A stretch of DNA of 64,000 nucleotides from Rhodospirillales bacterium (GCA_947460455.1 CANHKG010000001.1:21638-85637), one strand, 5' to 3'. Positions 44,905-54,317 are shown, counted from the stretch's first letter. Made by a program: numbers and translations. Notes: a model not told the origin generated them from the letters alone.

Positions 44905-46023
44905 ATGAGCGGATACCCCTTGCCCAGCACCACGCTGGAAGAAGCCAATCTCCGTCCGGAGCAGATCGCGCGGCTGCACGCCCTGATCGAGGGCCACATC
45001 AAGGCCGGCCGCTACCCCGGCGCGCAGATCGCCATCGCCCGGCACGGCAAGCTCGCCCATTTCAAAACCTTCGGCGACGCCAAGCTGGGCACGGCGGCCG
45101 ACGATGCCTCCATGTGGCTGCTGTTCAGCAACACCAAGGTGATCACCGCCGCAGCCTGCTGGATCCTGGCCGAGCAGGGCGCCTTCCGCTTCACCGACCG
45201 CTTCGCCGACCACGTCCCGGCCTTCGCGAAGAACGGCAAGGGCGACGTGACCGTGATGCAGGTGATCACCCATCTCGCCGGCTTCCCGAACGCCGAAGTG
45301 GGGCCCGATTGCTGGGAAGATCACGGCCGCCTGCACGACACCGTCTGCAACTTCAGCCTGGAATTCACCCCGGGCTCGCGCCTGCACTACCACGGCGCCT
45401 CTGCCCACTGGGCGCTGGCCGTGCTGATCGAGAAACTGACCGGGCAGGATTTCCGGACCTTCATCCGTGAGGCCGTGATCGCGCCGATGCGCCTGACCGG
45501 TGAGATGCAGATCGGCCTCGATGCCCATGGCATGGCGCACGGTGTGGACATGCATGAGCCCGCCGAGGGCGGCCCGGTGCCGGCGGCGGACCGCAATTCG
45601 GACGCCTTCAAGAAGGCCGGCGTGCCCGGTGGCGGCGGCTATGCCACGGCGCGGGCCATGGTCGCGTTCTACCAGATGATGCTGGCCGGCGGCACCATCG
45701 GCGGCACCCGCCTGGTGGGCCCGCGCACCCTGCAATACGCCATCCGCAACTGGACCGGCGACATGCACGACCACGCCATGAACCAGCCGATGCATCGCGG
45801 CCTCGGCCCGCATCTGCGCGGCACCACCCCGGGCATCCGCGGCCTGGGCGCCATCGCCTCGCCCACCACCTTCGGCCATGGCGGCGCCGGCAATTCCTAT
45901 TGCTGGGCCGATCCAGAGAGCGGCGTGTCCTTCGCCTACCTCACCAACTGCCGCATCCCCGATCCCTGGCACAGCCAGCGGCTGGAACTGGTGAGCAATT
46001 TCGTCCACTCGGCGATCCTGTAG
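44905..46023 (+). CDS. Serine hydrolase of the class C beta-lactamase/esterase VIII family
   Basis: 372 residues. The catalytic serine and lysine are in LFSNTKVITA (SxxK), the tyrosine motif is RLHYHGAS, and FGHGGAGNS takes the place of KTG. No signal peptide, so it is probably cytosolic and more likely an esterase, transesterase or amidase than a beta-lactamase. GGGAGCGAG precedes the ATG. Substrate unknown. Confidence 0.88.
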   Translation: MSGYPLPSTTLEEANLRPEQIARLHALIEGHIKAGRYPGAQIAIARHGKLAHFKTFGDAKLGTAADDASMWLLFSNTKVITAAACWILAEQGAFRFTDRFADHVPAFAKNGKGDVTVMQVITHLAGFPNAEVGPDCWEDHGRLHDTVCNFSLEFTPGSRLHYHGASAHWALAVLIEKLTGQDFRTFIREAVIAPMRLTGEMQIGLDAHGMAHGVDMHEPAEGGPVPAADRNSDAFKKAGVPGGGGYATARAMVAFYQMMLAGGTIGGTRLVGPRTLQYAIRNWTGDMHDHAMNQPMHRGLGPHLRGTTPGIRGLGAIASPTTFGHGGAGNSYCWADPESGVSFAYLTNCRIPDPWHSQRLELVSNFVHSAIL

Positions 46024-46082
46024 GGGCTGCGCGCCGGTTCCTTCTTGCAGACCCCGGGCGGCGGCCCCATCTCCGCCCGAAT

Positions 46083-46099
46083 ATGACAGAGTGTGTCAT
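46083..46099 (+). promoter_or_regulatory. ATGACA-N5-TGTCAT palindrome before the TAXI gene
   Basis: Perfect 6-bp arms at 46083-46088 and 46094-46099, 25 nt before the GTG start and just ahead of the AAGGA ribosome binding site. Candidate repressor operator; GntR/TetR-type sites look similar, but no regulator gene is adjacent. Confidence 0.4.
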
Positions 46100-46123
46100 T
46101 TGGTTTGGGGAAGGAACATTACT

Positions 46124-47113
46124 GTGAACAGACGCTCGCTGATGCTCGGCGCGGCCCTCGGCCTTGCCCCCGTTCTTCTGCGCGAGGCGGGGGCACAGCC
46201 CAAGAATGCGGCCTGGCCGAAGGCGCTGAACATGGGCACCGCCGCACCCGGCGGCACCTATGCGCTGTATGGCCCGGCCTGGGGCCAGCTGGTGCAGGAG
46301 GCGACGGGGGTGAACATCTCCTATCGCACCACCCAGGGGCCGAACCAGAACATCGTGCTGGTCAACACCCGCGAGGTGGAGATCGGCATGGTGACCATGG
46401 GCGTGGCGCTGCAGGCCTGGAACGGCGACGGCGCCTGGACCCAGGGCCGCAAGTTCCAGGACATCCGCGCCCTGTTCCCGATGTACGACACGCCGTTCCA
46501 CGGCATCGCGCTGAAGAAGAGCGGCATCACCCGCATGTCGCAGCTTGTGGGCAAGAACATCGGCGTGGGCCCGCGCGGCGGCACGCCTGGCACCTACTTC
46601 CCGCTGATGCTGGAGAAGCTGGGCTACAAGCCCGGCGCGGTGCGCTACGGCAGCGGGGCCGACATGTCTGGCCAGTTGCAGGACGGGCTGCTGGATGCGT
46701 TCCTGTTTGCCTCCGGCGTGCCGATCCCGGCCTTCTCCGAGGCGGAGACGCAGGGTGAGGTGACGTTCCTGGATTTCACCGCCGAGGAAGTGGCCAAGCT
46801 GACCGCCGCCTATCCGGAGCTGTCGGCCGGCAAGCTGCCGGCCAGCACCTACCGCACCGCCGGGCGCGAGCTGAACGTGGTGGGCATGTTCAACTTCGCC
46901 ATCGGCCACAAGTCGCTGCCGGACGACCTGGCGTATGAGATGGTGAAGTCGGTGCTGGGGCAGAACGCAAGGCTGCGCCAGGCGATCTCGGCGGCCTCGG
47001 AGACGCTGGCGGAGAATGCCGGCAAGAACACCTTCCTGCCCTACCACCCCGGGGCGGCGAAGTACCTGCGCGAGGTGGGGCAGAAGATCCCCGACAATCT
47101 CGTGATGGCGTAA
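46124..47113 (+). CDS. TAXI-family TRAP transporter solute receptor
   Basis: 329 residues from GTG 46124, with AAGGA eight bases upstream. The signal peptide begins NRRSLMLGAALGL, with a twin-arginine-like start, and ends near AGA-QPK. The mature part has MGTAAPGGTYALYGPAW and NIGVGPRGGTPGTYFPLML, phrases of the TAXI solute receptors (glutamate/glutarate or other carboxylates). It would deliver solute to a fused TRAP permease; one is encoded convergently right after it, separated only by a palindromic element. Confidence 0.92.
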   Translation: MNRRSLMLGAALGLAPVLLREAGAQPKNAAWPKALNMGTAAPGGTYALYGPAWGQLVQEATGVNISYRTTQGPNQNIVLVNTREVEIGMVTMGVALQAWNGDGAWTQGRKFQDIRALFPMYDTPFHGIALKKSGITRMSQLVGKNIGVGPRGGTPGTYFPLMLEKLGYKPGAVRYGSGADMSGQLQDGLLDAFLFASGVPIPAFSEAETQGEVTFLDFTAEEVAKLTAAYPELSAGKLPASTYRTAGRELNVVGMFNFAIGHKSLPDDLAYEMVKSVLGQNARLRQAISAASETLAENAGKNTFLPYHPGAAKYLREVGQKIPDNLVMA

Positions 47114-47119
47114 GGAAGC

Positions 47120-47230
47120 GTCTTCTTTTTTCTGAAGAAAAAAGACTTCATCCGTTTGCGCCTCGTTCTCCATGGAGAGCCGGGCGCAAACGGATAAAAG
47201 TTTTTTGGTTCTTTTTTTCAAAAAAGAACC
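47120..47230. repeat. AT-rich bipartite palindromic element, copy 3 (most complete)
   Basis: In order: an imperfect AT hairpin (47120-47146); perfect outer arms ATCCGTTTGCGCC (47150-47162) and GGCGCAAACGGAT (47183-47195) with a CTCCATGGAG palindrome in the loop; then GGTTCTTTTTT (47207-47217) with AAAAAAGAACC (47220-47230). It fills the gap between the converging TAXI and TRAP genes and ends two bases from the TRAP stop. It shares about 30 nt with the reverse strand at 36492-36525. It probably works as a two-way terminator. Confidence 0.75.
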
Positions 47231-47232
47231 GC

Positions 47233-49209
47233 TTAACTTACTTCGGGCTTCCGAAGCTGCCACACCAGCAGCCCCACCCCCCCGACGAGCCCGGCGATAT
47301 CGGTCCATGTCTCGGGGATCATCAGCAGCAGCCCCGCCGCCGCGGCGGCCAGGCGCAGGGGCAGGGGCAGCGGCGCGGGGCCCATCCAGCCTTCCGTTGA
47401 GCAGGCGAGCAGGTAAACGCCGAAGGCGGCGGTGGCGAAGGCCTGCAGGATCTCCGGCAGCGGGCCCTGGGCCAGCAGCGCGGGCGAGAGCCAGAACATG
47501 AACGGCACGATGAAGGTGGCCAGCCCCAGCTTCACGGCGATCACGCTGGTGCGCCACATATCCGCCTGCGCCATGGAGGCGGCGGCGAAGGAGGCCAGCG
47601 CCACCGGCGGTGTGATGGCCGAGAGGATGGCGAAGTAGAAGATGAACATGTGCGCCACCAGCGGCAGCACCCCCATGCGGATCAGCCCGGGGGCGACCAC
47701 GGCGGCGGCGATGGCATAGGCGGCGGTGGTGGGCACGCCCATGCCCAGGATCACCGCCACCACCATGGCGAAGATCATGGCCAGCAGGGCAGAGGCGCCG
47801 GCGAGATCGAGCAGCATGGTGGCAAAGCGCCCGCCGATGCCGGTGACACCGATCACGCCCGCCACGATGCCGGCGGCGGCGCAGACGGCGACCAGCTGCA
47901 TCACCTCCTTCATGCTGCCGTGCAGCGCGTCGTAGGTATCGGCCGCCGTTTCCGCCAGCGCGCCCATCGTGCCGGAGACGATGCCCTCGCGCGCGACCAT
48001 CAGGCGATGGGCGAGCGCGGTGCCCACCATGATCAGCAGCGTGGCGGCGATGCCCCAGGCGGCGGCGCGGAACGGGGAGAAGCCCTGCACCAGCATCACC
48101 ACCAGCATCACCAGCGGCACGGCCATGTAGGCGCGCCGGGCGATCACGGACCAGCGCGGCAGCTCCTCGCGCGACAGGCCGCGAATGCCGAGCTTGCGGG
48201 CGTTGAGGTCGCAATGCGTGTAGTTGGCCCAGTAGAACAGCAGCGCCGGAATCAGCCCGGCGAGCGCGATCTCCGTGTAGGGAATGCCCAGCACCTCGGC
48301 CATGATGAAGGCGCCCGCGCCCATCACCGGCGGCGTGATCTGCCCGCCGGTGGAGCTGGTGGCCTCGATCGCGCCGGCGGTGGCGCGGTCGTAGCCGACG
48401 CGGCGCATCATCGGGATGGTGAAGGTGCCGGAGGCGACGACATTGGCCACGGCGGAGCCGGAGACGGCGCCGAACATGATGCCGGACAGCACCGTCACCT
48501 TCGCCGGGCCGCCGCGCAGCCGGCCGACGAGGATCAGGGCGAGGTCGTTGAAGTAGTCCCCGGCCTTGGATTTCTGCAGGAAGGTGGCGAAGACCACGAA
48601 CATGATGATGAAGCTGGCGCTGACCTGCACGATGGAGCCGAGCACGCCGTTGTTGCCGATCAGCTCCACCAGCAGCAGGTCGAAGGCGATGCCGCGGTGG
48701 TAGAGGATGCCGGGCAGGAAGGGGCCGGCGAAGCAGTAGCCGATGAACACCAGCACGATCATCGGCATCACCAGCCCGGCGGTGCGGCGGGCGAATTCCA
48801 GCACCAGCAGGATGCCGAGCCCGGCCACCACGAGATCGGTGGTGTTGGGGCCCATGAAGCTGCGCATCTCGATGCCGTCGGCATCCAGGATGTAGTGGAA
48901 CGGCAGCGCCACGCTGGCGGCCACCAGCAGCCAGTCCAGCGGCGGGATGCGGGTGCCGGTGGTTGCGCTGCTGCGGGCGGCGAACAGGGCAAAGCCCAGG
49001 GCGGCGCCGAAGAACACATGGATGGCCCGGCCCACGGTGGGGTCGATCGGCGCCACCAGCAGGATCCAGAGATGGAAGAACACGAAGGCGGCGGCCAGGG
49101 CGCGCCAGAGATGGCCCACCAGCCCGGCAAGGTCGCGCCGGGCGGAGGCGAACTCCATGTCGTCCACGTCACTGTTCACGACCGCCTCGGCGGTGTCCTG
49201 CTGCGTCAC
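47233..49209 (-). CDS. TRAP transporter permease, 4TM/12TM fusion
   Basis: 658 residues from GTG 49209 (GGGAGG upstream); ATG 49239 is the alternative. The small (DctQ-like) unit is fused ahead of the large DctM-like unit, as in TAXI-type systems. Core phrases include SGIMFGAVSGSAVANVVASG, SSTGGQITPPVMGAGAF and GMGVPTTAAYAIAAAVVAP, which form the two cation and solute sites. About 16-18 membrane segments. It imports carboxylates with sodium or protons together with the TAXI receptor encoded opposite. The two genes are convergent, not co-transcribed. Confidence 0.92.
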   Translation of the reverse strand: MTQQDTAEAVVNSDVDDMEFASARRDLAGLVGHLWRALAAAFVFFHLWILLVAPIDPTVGRAIHVFFGAALGFALFAARSSATTGTRIPPLDWLLVAASVALPFHYILDADGIEMRSFMGPNTTDLVVAGLGILLVLEFARRTAGLVMPMIVLVFIGYCFAGPFLPGILYHRGIAFDLLLVELIGNNGVLGSIVQVSASFIIMFVVFATFLQKSKAGDYFNDLALILVGRLRGGPAKVTVLSGIMFGAVSGSAVANVVASGTFTIPMMRRVGYDRATAGAIEATSSTGGQITPPVMGAGAFIMAEVLGIPYTEIALAGLIPALLFYWANYTHCDLNARKLGIRGLSREELPRWSVIARRAYMAVPLVMLVVMLVQGFSPFRAAAWGIAATLLIMVGTALAHRLMVAREGIVSGTMGALAETAADTYDALHGSMKEVMQLVAVCAAAGIVAGVIGVTGIGGRFATMLLDLAGASALLAMIFAMVVAVILGMGVPTTAAYAIAAAVVAPGLIRMGVLPLVAHMFIFYFAILSAITPPVALASFAAASMAQADMWRTSVIAVKLGLATFIVPFMFWLSPALLAQGPLPEILQAFATAAFGVYLLACSTEGWMGPAPLPLPLRLAAAAAGLLLMIPETWTDIAGLVGGVGLLVWQLRKPEVS

Positions 49210-49335
49210 GGCGCTATGGCCTCCCGTTCGGCAGGGCATCGCGGCCGCGCCATGTGTCACGGGCGCGTGATAGCGCAATCGCGTGGCGGGGGAACAGTTT
49301 GTTGCACGGCGCCAGGCGGTGGCCGTGCCGGGCGG

Positions 49336-50103
49336 CTACTGCGCCAGGAAGCCGCCATCCACGGCCAGGGTGTGGCCGGTGACCATGCCGGCGGCGGGGC
49401 TGGCGAGGAACAGGATGGCGGTGGCGACATCCTCCGGGTCCGCCAGGCGGCCCATCGGCGTTACGCGTTCCATCTCCGCCACCACGTCCGGCTGGCCCAG
49501 CAGCGGGGCGATGAAGCCGGTGCGCACCCAGGTGGGGGCCACGGCGTTCACGCGGATGCCTTGCTTGGCCCATTCCACCGCCAGCGCGCGGGTCATGTTC
49601 ACGATGGCGCCCTTGGTCGTTTGGTAGGAGATGTTGGGATAGAGCCCGCCGCCGGAGAGCCCCATGATGGAGGCGGTGTTGACGATGGCGCCGCCATTGC
49701 CGAAGCCCAGCATGTGGCGGGCGGCGGCACGGGCACACAGGAATGCGCCGGTCATGTTCACGTCCACCACCGTCTGCCAGTCGGCGCGGGAGAGCTCCAC
49801 GGAGGGGCGGCGGATGGCGGTGCCGGCATTGTTCACCAGGATATCGAGCCGGCTGCTCGCCTCCGCGATGCGGGCGAAGCCGGCATCCACCTCGGCCTCG
49901 TCGGCCACGTTCATCGCCAGGGCATGGCCGCCGAGCCTGGCCGCTTCGCGCTGGGCGGCGGCTTCGTCGCGATCCAGCAGCCACACCGTGGCGCCGGCCT
50001 CGCACAGCGCGGCGGCGGTGGCCAGGCCGATGCCGCTGGCGCCGCCGGTGATGGCGGCCACCTTTCCATCGAGGCGGAAACGGGCGAGCAGGCTGTCGGT
50101 CAT
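49336..50103 (-). CDS. Short-chain dehydrogenase/reductase
   Basis: 255 residues. TGGASGIGLA (NAD(P) loop), LDRDE after strand 2 (favours NAD), NNAG, the serine in NTASIMG and YQTTK give a complete classical SDR. The end IPFLASPAAG-like AILFLASPAAGMVTG and VDGGFLAQ are typical of FabG-like enzymes. GGAGGA before the ATG. It follows the TRAP permease divergence point by 126 nt on the same strand and may act on the imported compound; unproven. Confidence 0.9.
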   Translation of the reverse strand: MTDSLLARFRLDGKVAAITGGASGIGLATAAALCEAGATVWLLDRDEAAAQREAARLGGHALAMNVADEAEVDAGFARIAEASSRLDILVNNAGTAIRRPSVELSRADWQTVVDVNMTGAFLCARAAARHMLGFGNGGAIVNTASIMGLSGGGLYPNISYQTTKGAIVNMTRALAVEWAKQGIRVNAVAPTWVRTGFIAPLLGQPDVVAEMERVTPMGRLADPEDVATAILFLASPAAGMVTGHTLAVDGGFLAQ

Positions 50104-50148
50104 GCTGGAGTCCTCCCGCGCCCATGATGCGGCATCGCGGCCTTATTG

Positions 50149-50221
50149 ACCAATTGGTGATGCGCCTGTGCGAGCGTGGCTGACGCTTGTCGGTAACGTT
50201 ATGCCGCGTAGAACACGCGGC
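50149..50221. promoter_or_regulatory. Two palindromes between the SDR and asnB genes
   Basis: ACCAATTGGT (50149-50158) is a perfect 10-bp palindrome, 46 nt before the SDR start; GCCGCGT (50203-50209) pairs with ACGCGGC (50215-50221), 76 nt before asnB. The 193-nt gap is a divergent promoter region and either site could be an operator. Confidence 0.4.
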
Positions 50222-50296
50222 TATGCTACACGGGCGGGCAGTGTTCGCCGGGTGTGCCGGCGGTAACGGGGGCTGGATGACGGGTGGGTCGGCCTG

Positions 50297-52222
50297 ATGT
50301 GCGGGATCACGGGGATCTTCCGGCCCGATGGCGGGTCGGCGGACATGGATGTGCTGCGCCGGATGACGGCGGCGCTGGCGCATCGCGGGCCGGACGGGGA
50401 TGGATTCCATGCCGAGCCGGGCCTGGGCCTGGGCCATCGGCGCCTGGCGATCATCGACCCCACCGGCGGCGAGCAGCCGATGTTCAACGAGGACGGGTCG
50501 GTGGCCATCGTCTTCAACGGCATGATCTACAACTACCGGGAACTGATGGCGTTGCTGCAGGGGCGCGGCCACGTGTTCCGCACCAAATGCGATACCGAGA
50601 CCATCGTGCATGCCTGGGAGGAATGGGGGCCGGATTGCGTCCAGCACCTCAACGGCTTCTTCGCCTTCGCCATCTGGGACCGTCGGCGCGGGCAGCTTTT
50701 CCTGGCGCGTGACCGGCTGGGCAAGAAGCCGCTGCACTACGCGAAGCTGGCCGATGGCAGCCTGGCGTTTTCCAGCGAGCTTTCCTCCTTCGCCCATGTG
50801 CCGGGCCTGGCGCGCCGCGTTTCCGCCACGGCGGTCGATGACTTCTTCACCTACGGCTACATCCCCGATCCCGGCACGATCTACGAGGGCATCCTGAAGC
50901 TGCCGGCGGCGCACAGCCTGCTGGTGGAGCGCGGCAGCCGCCGCGTGGTGCCGCAGCGCTATTGGAGCGTGCCGACCGCGACGGCGAAGATGGATGCGCG
51001 CGAGGCGGCGCAGGCGCTGGTGGACCAGCTGCGCCACAGCGTGGGCCAGCGCATGATCGCCGACGTGCCGCTGGGCGCGTTCCTCTCGGGCGGCGTCGAT
51101 TCCAGCGCCGTGGTGGCCCTGGCGGCCCCGCAGCGCAGCGGCACGCTGGATACCTTCACCATCGGCTTCGACGGCTCCGAGGACGAGACGCCGTATGCCG
51201 AGATGGTGGCCAAGCGCTACGGCACCGCGCAGCACAACGAGCGTGCGGCGGCGGTGGACATGATCGATGCCGCGCGCCTGCAGGGCCGCATCTTCGGCGA
51301 GCCGTTCGGCGACCAATCCAGCGTGCCCACGCACAGCGTGTGTGCCCTGGCGCGGAAATACGCCACCGTGGCCATCTCCGGCGATGGCGGGGACGAGGTG
51401 TTCGCCGGCTACCGGCGCTATCGCTGGCATGTGCTGACGGAGGGGGTGCGCCGGCTGGTGCCCGCCGGCATGCGCAAGGCCGTGTTCGGCACCCTGGCGC
51501 GCGCCTACCCGAAGCTCGATGGCGCGCCGCGCTGGCTGCGGGCGAAATACACGTTGACGGAGCTGAGCCTGGATTCCGCCGCCAGCTACCTGCGCACCGT
51601 GACGCGCGTGCACCAGGAGCAGCGTCGGGCACTGTTCTCGCCGATGCTGGCGGGGCGCCTCGGCGGCTACGACCCGGGCGCGCGCATCCCGGCGCTGATG
51701 GAGGAGGCGGGCACCGACGACCCGCTGGTGCAGGCGCAGTATGCCGACCTGCAGACCTGGCTCTCCGGCGGCATCCTGACGAAGGTGGACCGCGCCAGCA
51801 TGGCCAATTCGCTGGAGGTGCGGGCGCCGATCCTGGATTACCGCTTCGTGGAATGGGGGCTTTCGCTGCCGCGGCGGCTGAAGCTGCGTGGCGGCGAGGG
51901 CAAATACATCTTCAAGAAGGCGATGGAGCCGCATTTGCCGCGCGAGGTACTGTACCGGCCCAAGCAGGGCTTTGCCACGTCACTGGCGGGGCCCTTCCGC
52001 ACTGGTATCGGGCGGCTGAGGGAAAGATTGCTGGGCCCGGCGATGCTGGACAGCGGGTTGTTCGAGCGCCCGGCGATCGCCCGCCTGCTGGACGAGCACG
52101 AGGCCGGCGCCTTCGACCATTCGATGGCGCTGTGGCAGCTGCTGGTGTTCGAGGGCTTCCTGTTCCACGAACTGCCGGCGGCCACGGGCAGCTCGGCCGA
52201 CGCAACCCTCGCCTTGGCCTGA
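50297..52222 (+). CDS. asnB: Glutamine-dependent asparagine synthase-type amidotransferase
   Basis: 641 residues. MCGITGIF gives the N-terminal nucleophile cysteine (C2, exposed after Met removal); the glutaminase domain continues with LAHRGPDGDG and FNGMIYNYREL. The synthetase domain has the ATP loop LSGGVDSS and ISGDGGDEVFAGYRRY. Proteins of this size at the head of polysaccharide operons are thought to amidate sugar acids or peptides of the exopolymer rather than make free asparagine. Four bases separate it from the next gene. Confidence 0.9.
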   Translation: MCGITGIFRPDGGSADMDVLRRMTAALAHRGPDGDGFHAEPGLGLGHRRLAIIDPTGGEQPMFNEDGSVAIVFNGMIYNYRELMALLQGRGHVFRTKCDTETIVHAWEEWGPDCVQHLNGFFAFAIWDRRRGQLFLARDRLGKKPLHYAKLADGSLAFSSELSSFAHVPGLARRVSATAVDDFFTYGYIPDPGTIYEGILKLPAAHSLLVERGSRRVVPQRYWSVPTATAKMDAREAAQALVDQLRHSVGQRMIADVPLGAFLSGGVDSSAVVALAAPQRSGTLDTFTIGFDGSEDETPYAEMVAKRYGTAQHNERAAAVDMIDAARLQGRIFGEPFGDQSSVPTHSVCALARKYATVAISGDGGDEVFAGYRRYRWHVLTEGVRRLVPAGMRKAVFGTLARAYPKLDGAPRWLRAKYTLTELSLDSAASYLRTVTRVHQEQRRALFSPMLAGRLGGYDPGARIPALMEEAGTDDPLVQAQYADLQTWLSGGILTKVDRASMANSLEVRAPILDYRFVEWGLSLPRRLKLRGGEGKYIFKKAMEPHLPREVLYRPKQGFATSLAGPFRTGIGRLRERLLGPAMLDSGLFERPAIARLLDEHEAGAFDHSMALWQLLVFEGFLFHELPAATGSSADATLALA

Positions 52223-52226
52223 CGCG

Positions 52227-54317
52227 ATGAGCCGCATCTGCCTGGTCGGCGCCGGCTTCATCGCCCGCGTGCATGCCGACGCCCTGCGCACCCTGCCGGG
52301 GCATTCCATCGCCGCCATCGTCGACCCGAACGCAGACGCCGCCGCGAGCCTGGCGCGCGCCACCGGGGCGGGGGCGACCTATGGCTCCGTGGCCGAGGCG
52401 ATCGCCGCCGGCGGGTTCGACCGCGCGCATGTGCTGGTGCCGCCGGACCTGCATGCGTCCACGGCCGAGCCCCTGCTGCGCGCGGGCATCCCGGTGCTGC
52501 TGGAAAAACCGCTGGCGGTGGACAGCGCGCAATGCGCGGCGCTGATCGAAGCGGCGGGGCAGGGTGGTGCCGCGCTGGGCGTGAACCAGAACTTCGTCCA
52601 TCACCCGGCCTTCGCCAGGCTGCGCGCGGTGGTGGAGAGCGGGGCGATCGGGCGGCCGAACTTTGTGGGCGTCATCTACAACGTGGCGCTGCGCCAGATG
52701 GCGGCACGGCAGTTCGGGCATTGGATGTTCCGAGCGCCGGGCAACATCCTGCTGGAGCAGGCGGTGCATCCGCTGTCCCAGCTGGTGGCGCTGGCCGGCC
52801 CGATCGAGGCGATGCAGGCGCTGCCGGGGCCGGCGATCGAGATCGCACCGGGGAAGGATTTCGTCGGCACGCTGAACCTGTCGCTGCAGGGCGCGCGCCT
52901 GCCGGCGCAGCTGCGGTTTGCCGTGGGCCAGGGATACCCGTTCTGGCAGGTGACGGTGGTGGGCGACGATGGCGTGGCGGTGGCCGATATCCTGGCCGAT
53001 CGCTGCCACGTGCAGGGCCGCACCCGCTGGCTGGAGGCGGCGGACACGGCGATTTCCGGCCTGCGCAGCGCCGGTGCCATTGCCGCCGGGGCGGTGGGTG
53101 GGCTGGCGAAGTATTCGCTGGCCATGGCCAAGCTGCGGCCGCGCAGCGATGCGTTCTTTGTTTCGATGCGCGAGAGCCTCGCGGCCTTCCACGGCGCGCT
53201 GGATGCCGGCCAGGCACCGGCGCTGGATGGTGCCTTCGGGGCGGCGCTGGTGCGGGCCTGTGAGGAGATCCGCGACCTCGCCTTGCCGGCGCCGCAGCCG
53301 GTGGCAGCGAAGGAACAGCCGGAGGCGTGGGACGTGGCGGTGCTGGGCGGCACCGGCTTCATCGGCACGCATGTGGTGCGCCAGTTGCTGGCCGCCGGGC
53401 ATCGGGTTTCGGTGATGGCGCGCAACCTGGTGAACCTGCCGGCCGAGTTCGCCGACCCGCGTGTGGCGCTGCATCGCGGTGATATCCGCGACGGGGCGGC
53501 GGTGGCGCGCGCCGTCGGGCCGGCGAAGCTGGTGGTGAACCTCGCCCATGGCGGCGGCGGGGCGGATTTCGAGGCGGTGCGCCGTGCCATGGTGGGCGGG
53601 GCGGAGACGGTGGCGCGGGCCTGCCAGGCGGCGGGTGTGGCCCGGCTGGTGCATGTCGGCTCGATCGCCTCGCTCTATCTCGGGCCCGATGCCGGCACCA
53701 TCACCGGCGCCACGCCGGCCGACCCGCGCGAGGCGGAGCGCGGCGACTATGCCCGCGCCAAGGTGCTGGCCGACCGGATGCTGCTGGGCCTGCATGCCAC
53801 GGAAGCGCTGCCGGTGGTGATCCTGCGCCCCGGCGTGGTGGTGGGGGAGGGCGGGCCGCCGCTGCATTCCGGGCTCGGCCTGTTCAACAACGACCAGCAC
53901 TGCATCGGCTGGAACGATGGCCGCAACCCGCTGCCCTTCGTGCTGGTGGAGGATGTGGCCAGCGCCATCGTGCGCGCCTGCGACGCCGAGGGGATCGAGG
54001 GGCGCTGCTACAACATCGTCGGCGAAGTGCGGCCGAGCGCGCGCGCGTATCTGGCCGATATGGGCCAGGCGCTGGGTCGCCCGCTGCGCTTCCACCCGCA
54101 ATCGCCCACCGGGCTCTGGCTGGTGGATGTGGCGAAGTGGCTGGTGAAGCGCGCCACCGGGCGGGCGGTGGCGATGCCGGCAAAGCGTGATTTCCTCTCC
54201 CGCGGCATGGCGGCGCCGTTCGACGTGTCGGACGCCAAGCGCGACCTCGGCTGGCAGCCGGTGGACGACCCCGCCGTGTTCCGGGCGCGGGCAATCGACG
54301 TGCAGGCGCCGGCATGA
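52227..54317 (+). CDS. Fusion of Gfo/Idh/MocA oxidoreductase and NAD-dependent epimerase
   Basis: 696 residues in two enzymes. Residues 1-360: ICLVGAGFIARVHADAL (NAD fold) and LLEKPLAV (EKP catalytic lysine) of the Gfo/Idh/MocA family. Residues 370-690: VAVLGGTGFIGTHVVRQLL and YARAK (YxxxK) of an extended SDR. The joint falls in a short Pro/Ala/Glu linker (about 352-368). Both enzymes act on nucleotide sugars, so the fusion may channel a 3-oxo or 4-oxo intermediate. Start 4 nt after asnB; four-base overlap with the glycosyltransferase. Confidence 0.9.
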   Translation: MSRICLVGAGFIARVHADALRTLPGHSIAAIVDPNADAAASLARATGAGATYGSVAEAIAAGGFDRAHVLVPPDLHASTAEPLLRAGIPVLLEKPLAVDSAQCAALIEAAGQGGAALGVNQNFVHHPAFARLRAVVESGAIGRPNFVGVIYNVALRQMAARQFGHWMFRAPGNILLEQAVHPLSQLVALAGPIEAMQALPGPAIEIAPGKDFVGTLNLSLQGARLPAQLRFAVGQGYPFWQVTVVGDDGVAVADILADRCHVQGRTRWLEAADTAISGLRSAGAIAAGAVGGLAKYSLAMAKLRPRSDAFFVSMRESLAAFHGALDAGQAPALDGAFGAALVRACEEIRDLALPAPQPVAAKEQPEAWDVAVLGGTGFIGTHVVRQLLAAGHRVSVMARNLVNLPAEFADPRVALHRGDIRDGAAVARAVGPAKLVVNLAHGGGGADFEAVRRAMVGGAETVARACQAAGVARLVHVGSIASLYLGPDAGTITGATPADPREAERGDYARAKVLADRMLLGLHATEALPVVILRPGVVVGEGGPPLHSGLGLFNNDQHCIGWNDGRNPLPFVLVEDVASAIVRACDAEGIEGRCYNIVGEVRPSARAYLADMGQALGRPLRFHPQSPTGLWLVDVAKWLVKRATGRAVAMPAKRDFLSRGMAAPFDVSDAKRDLGWQPVDDPAVFRARAIDVQAPA

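Noticed and set aside
47650..50127. 825-codon plus-strand frame opposite the TRAP permease and SDR
   Set aside because: His/Gly/Asp-rich composition without any domain; the minus strand carries complete protein families.
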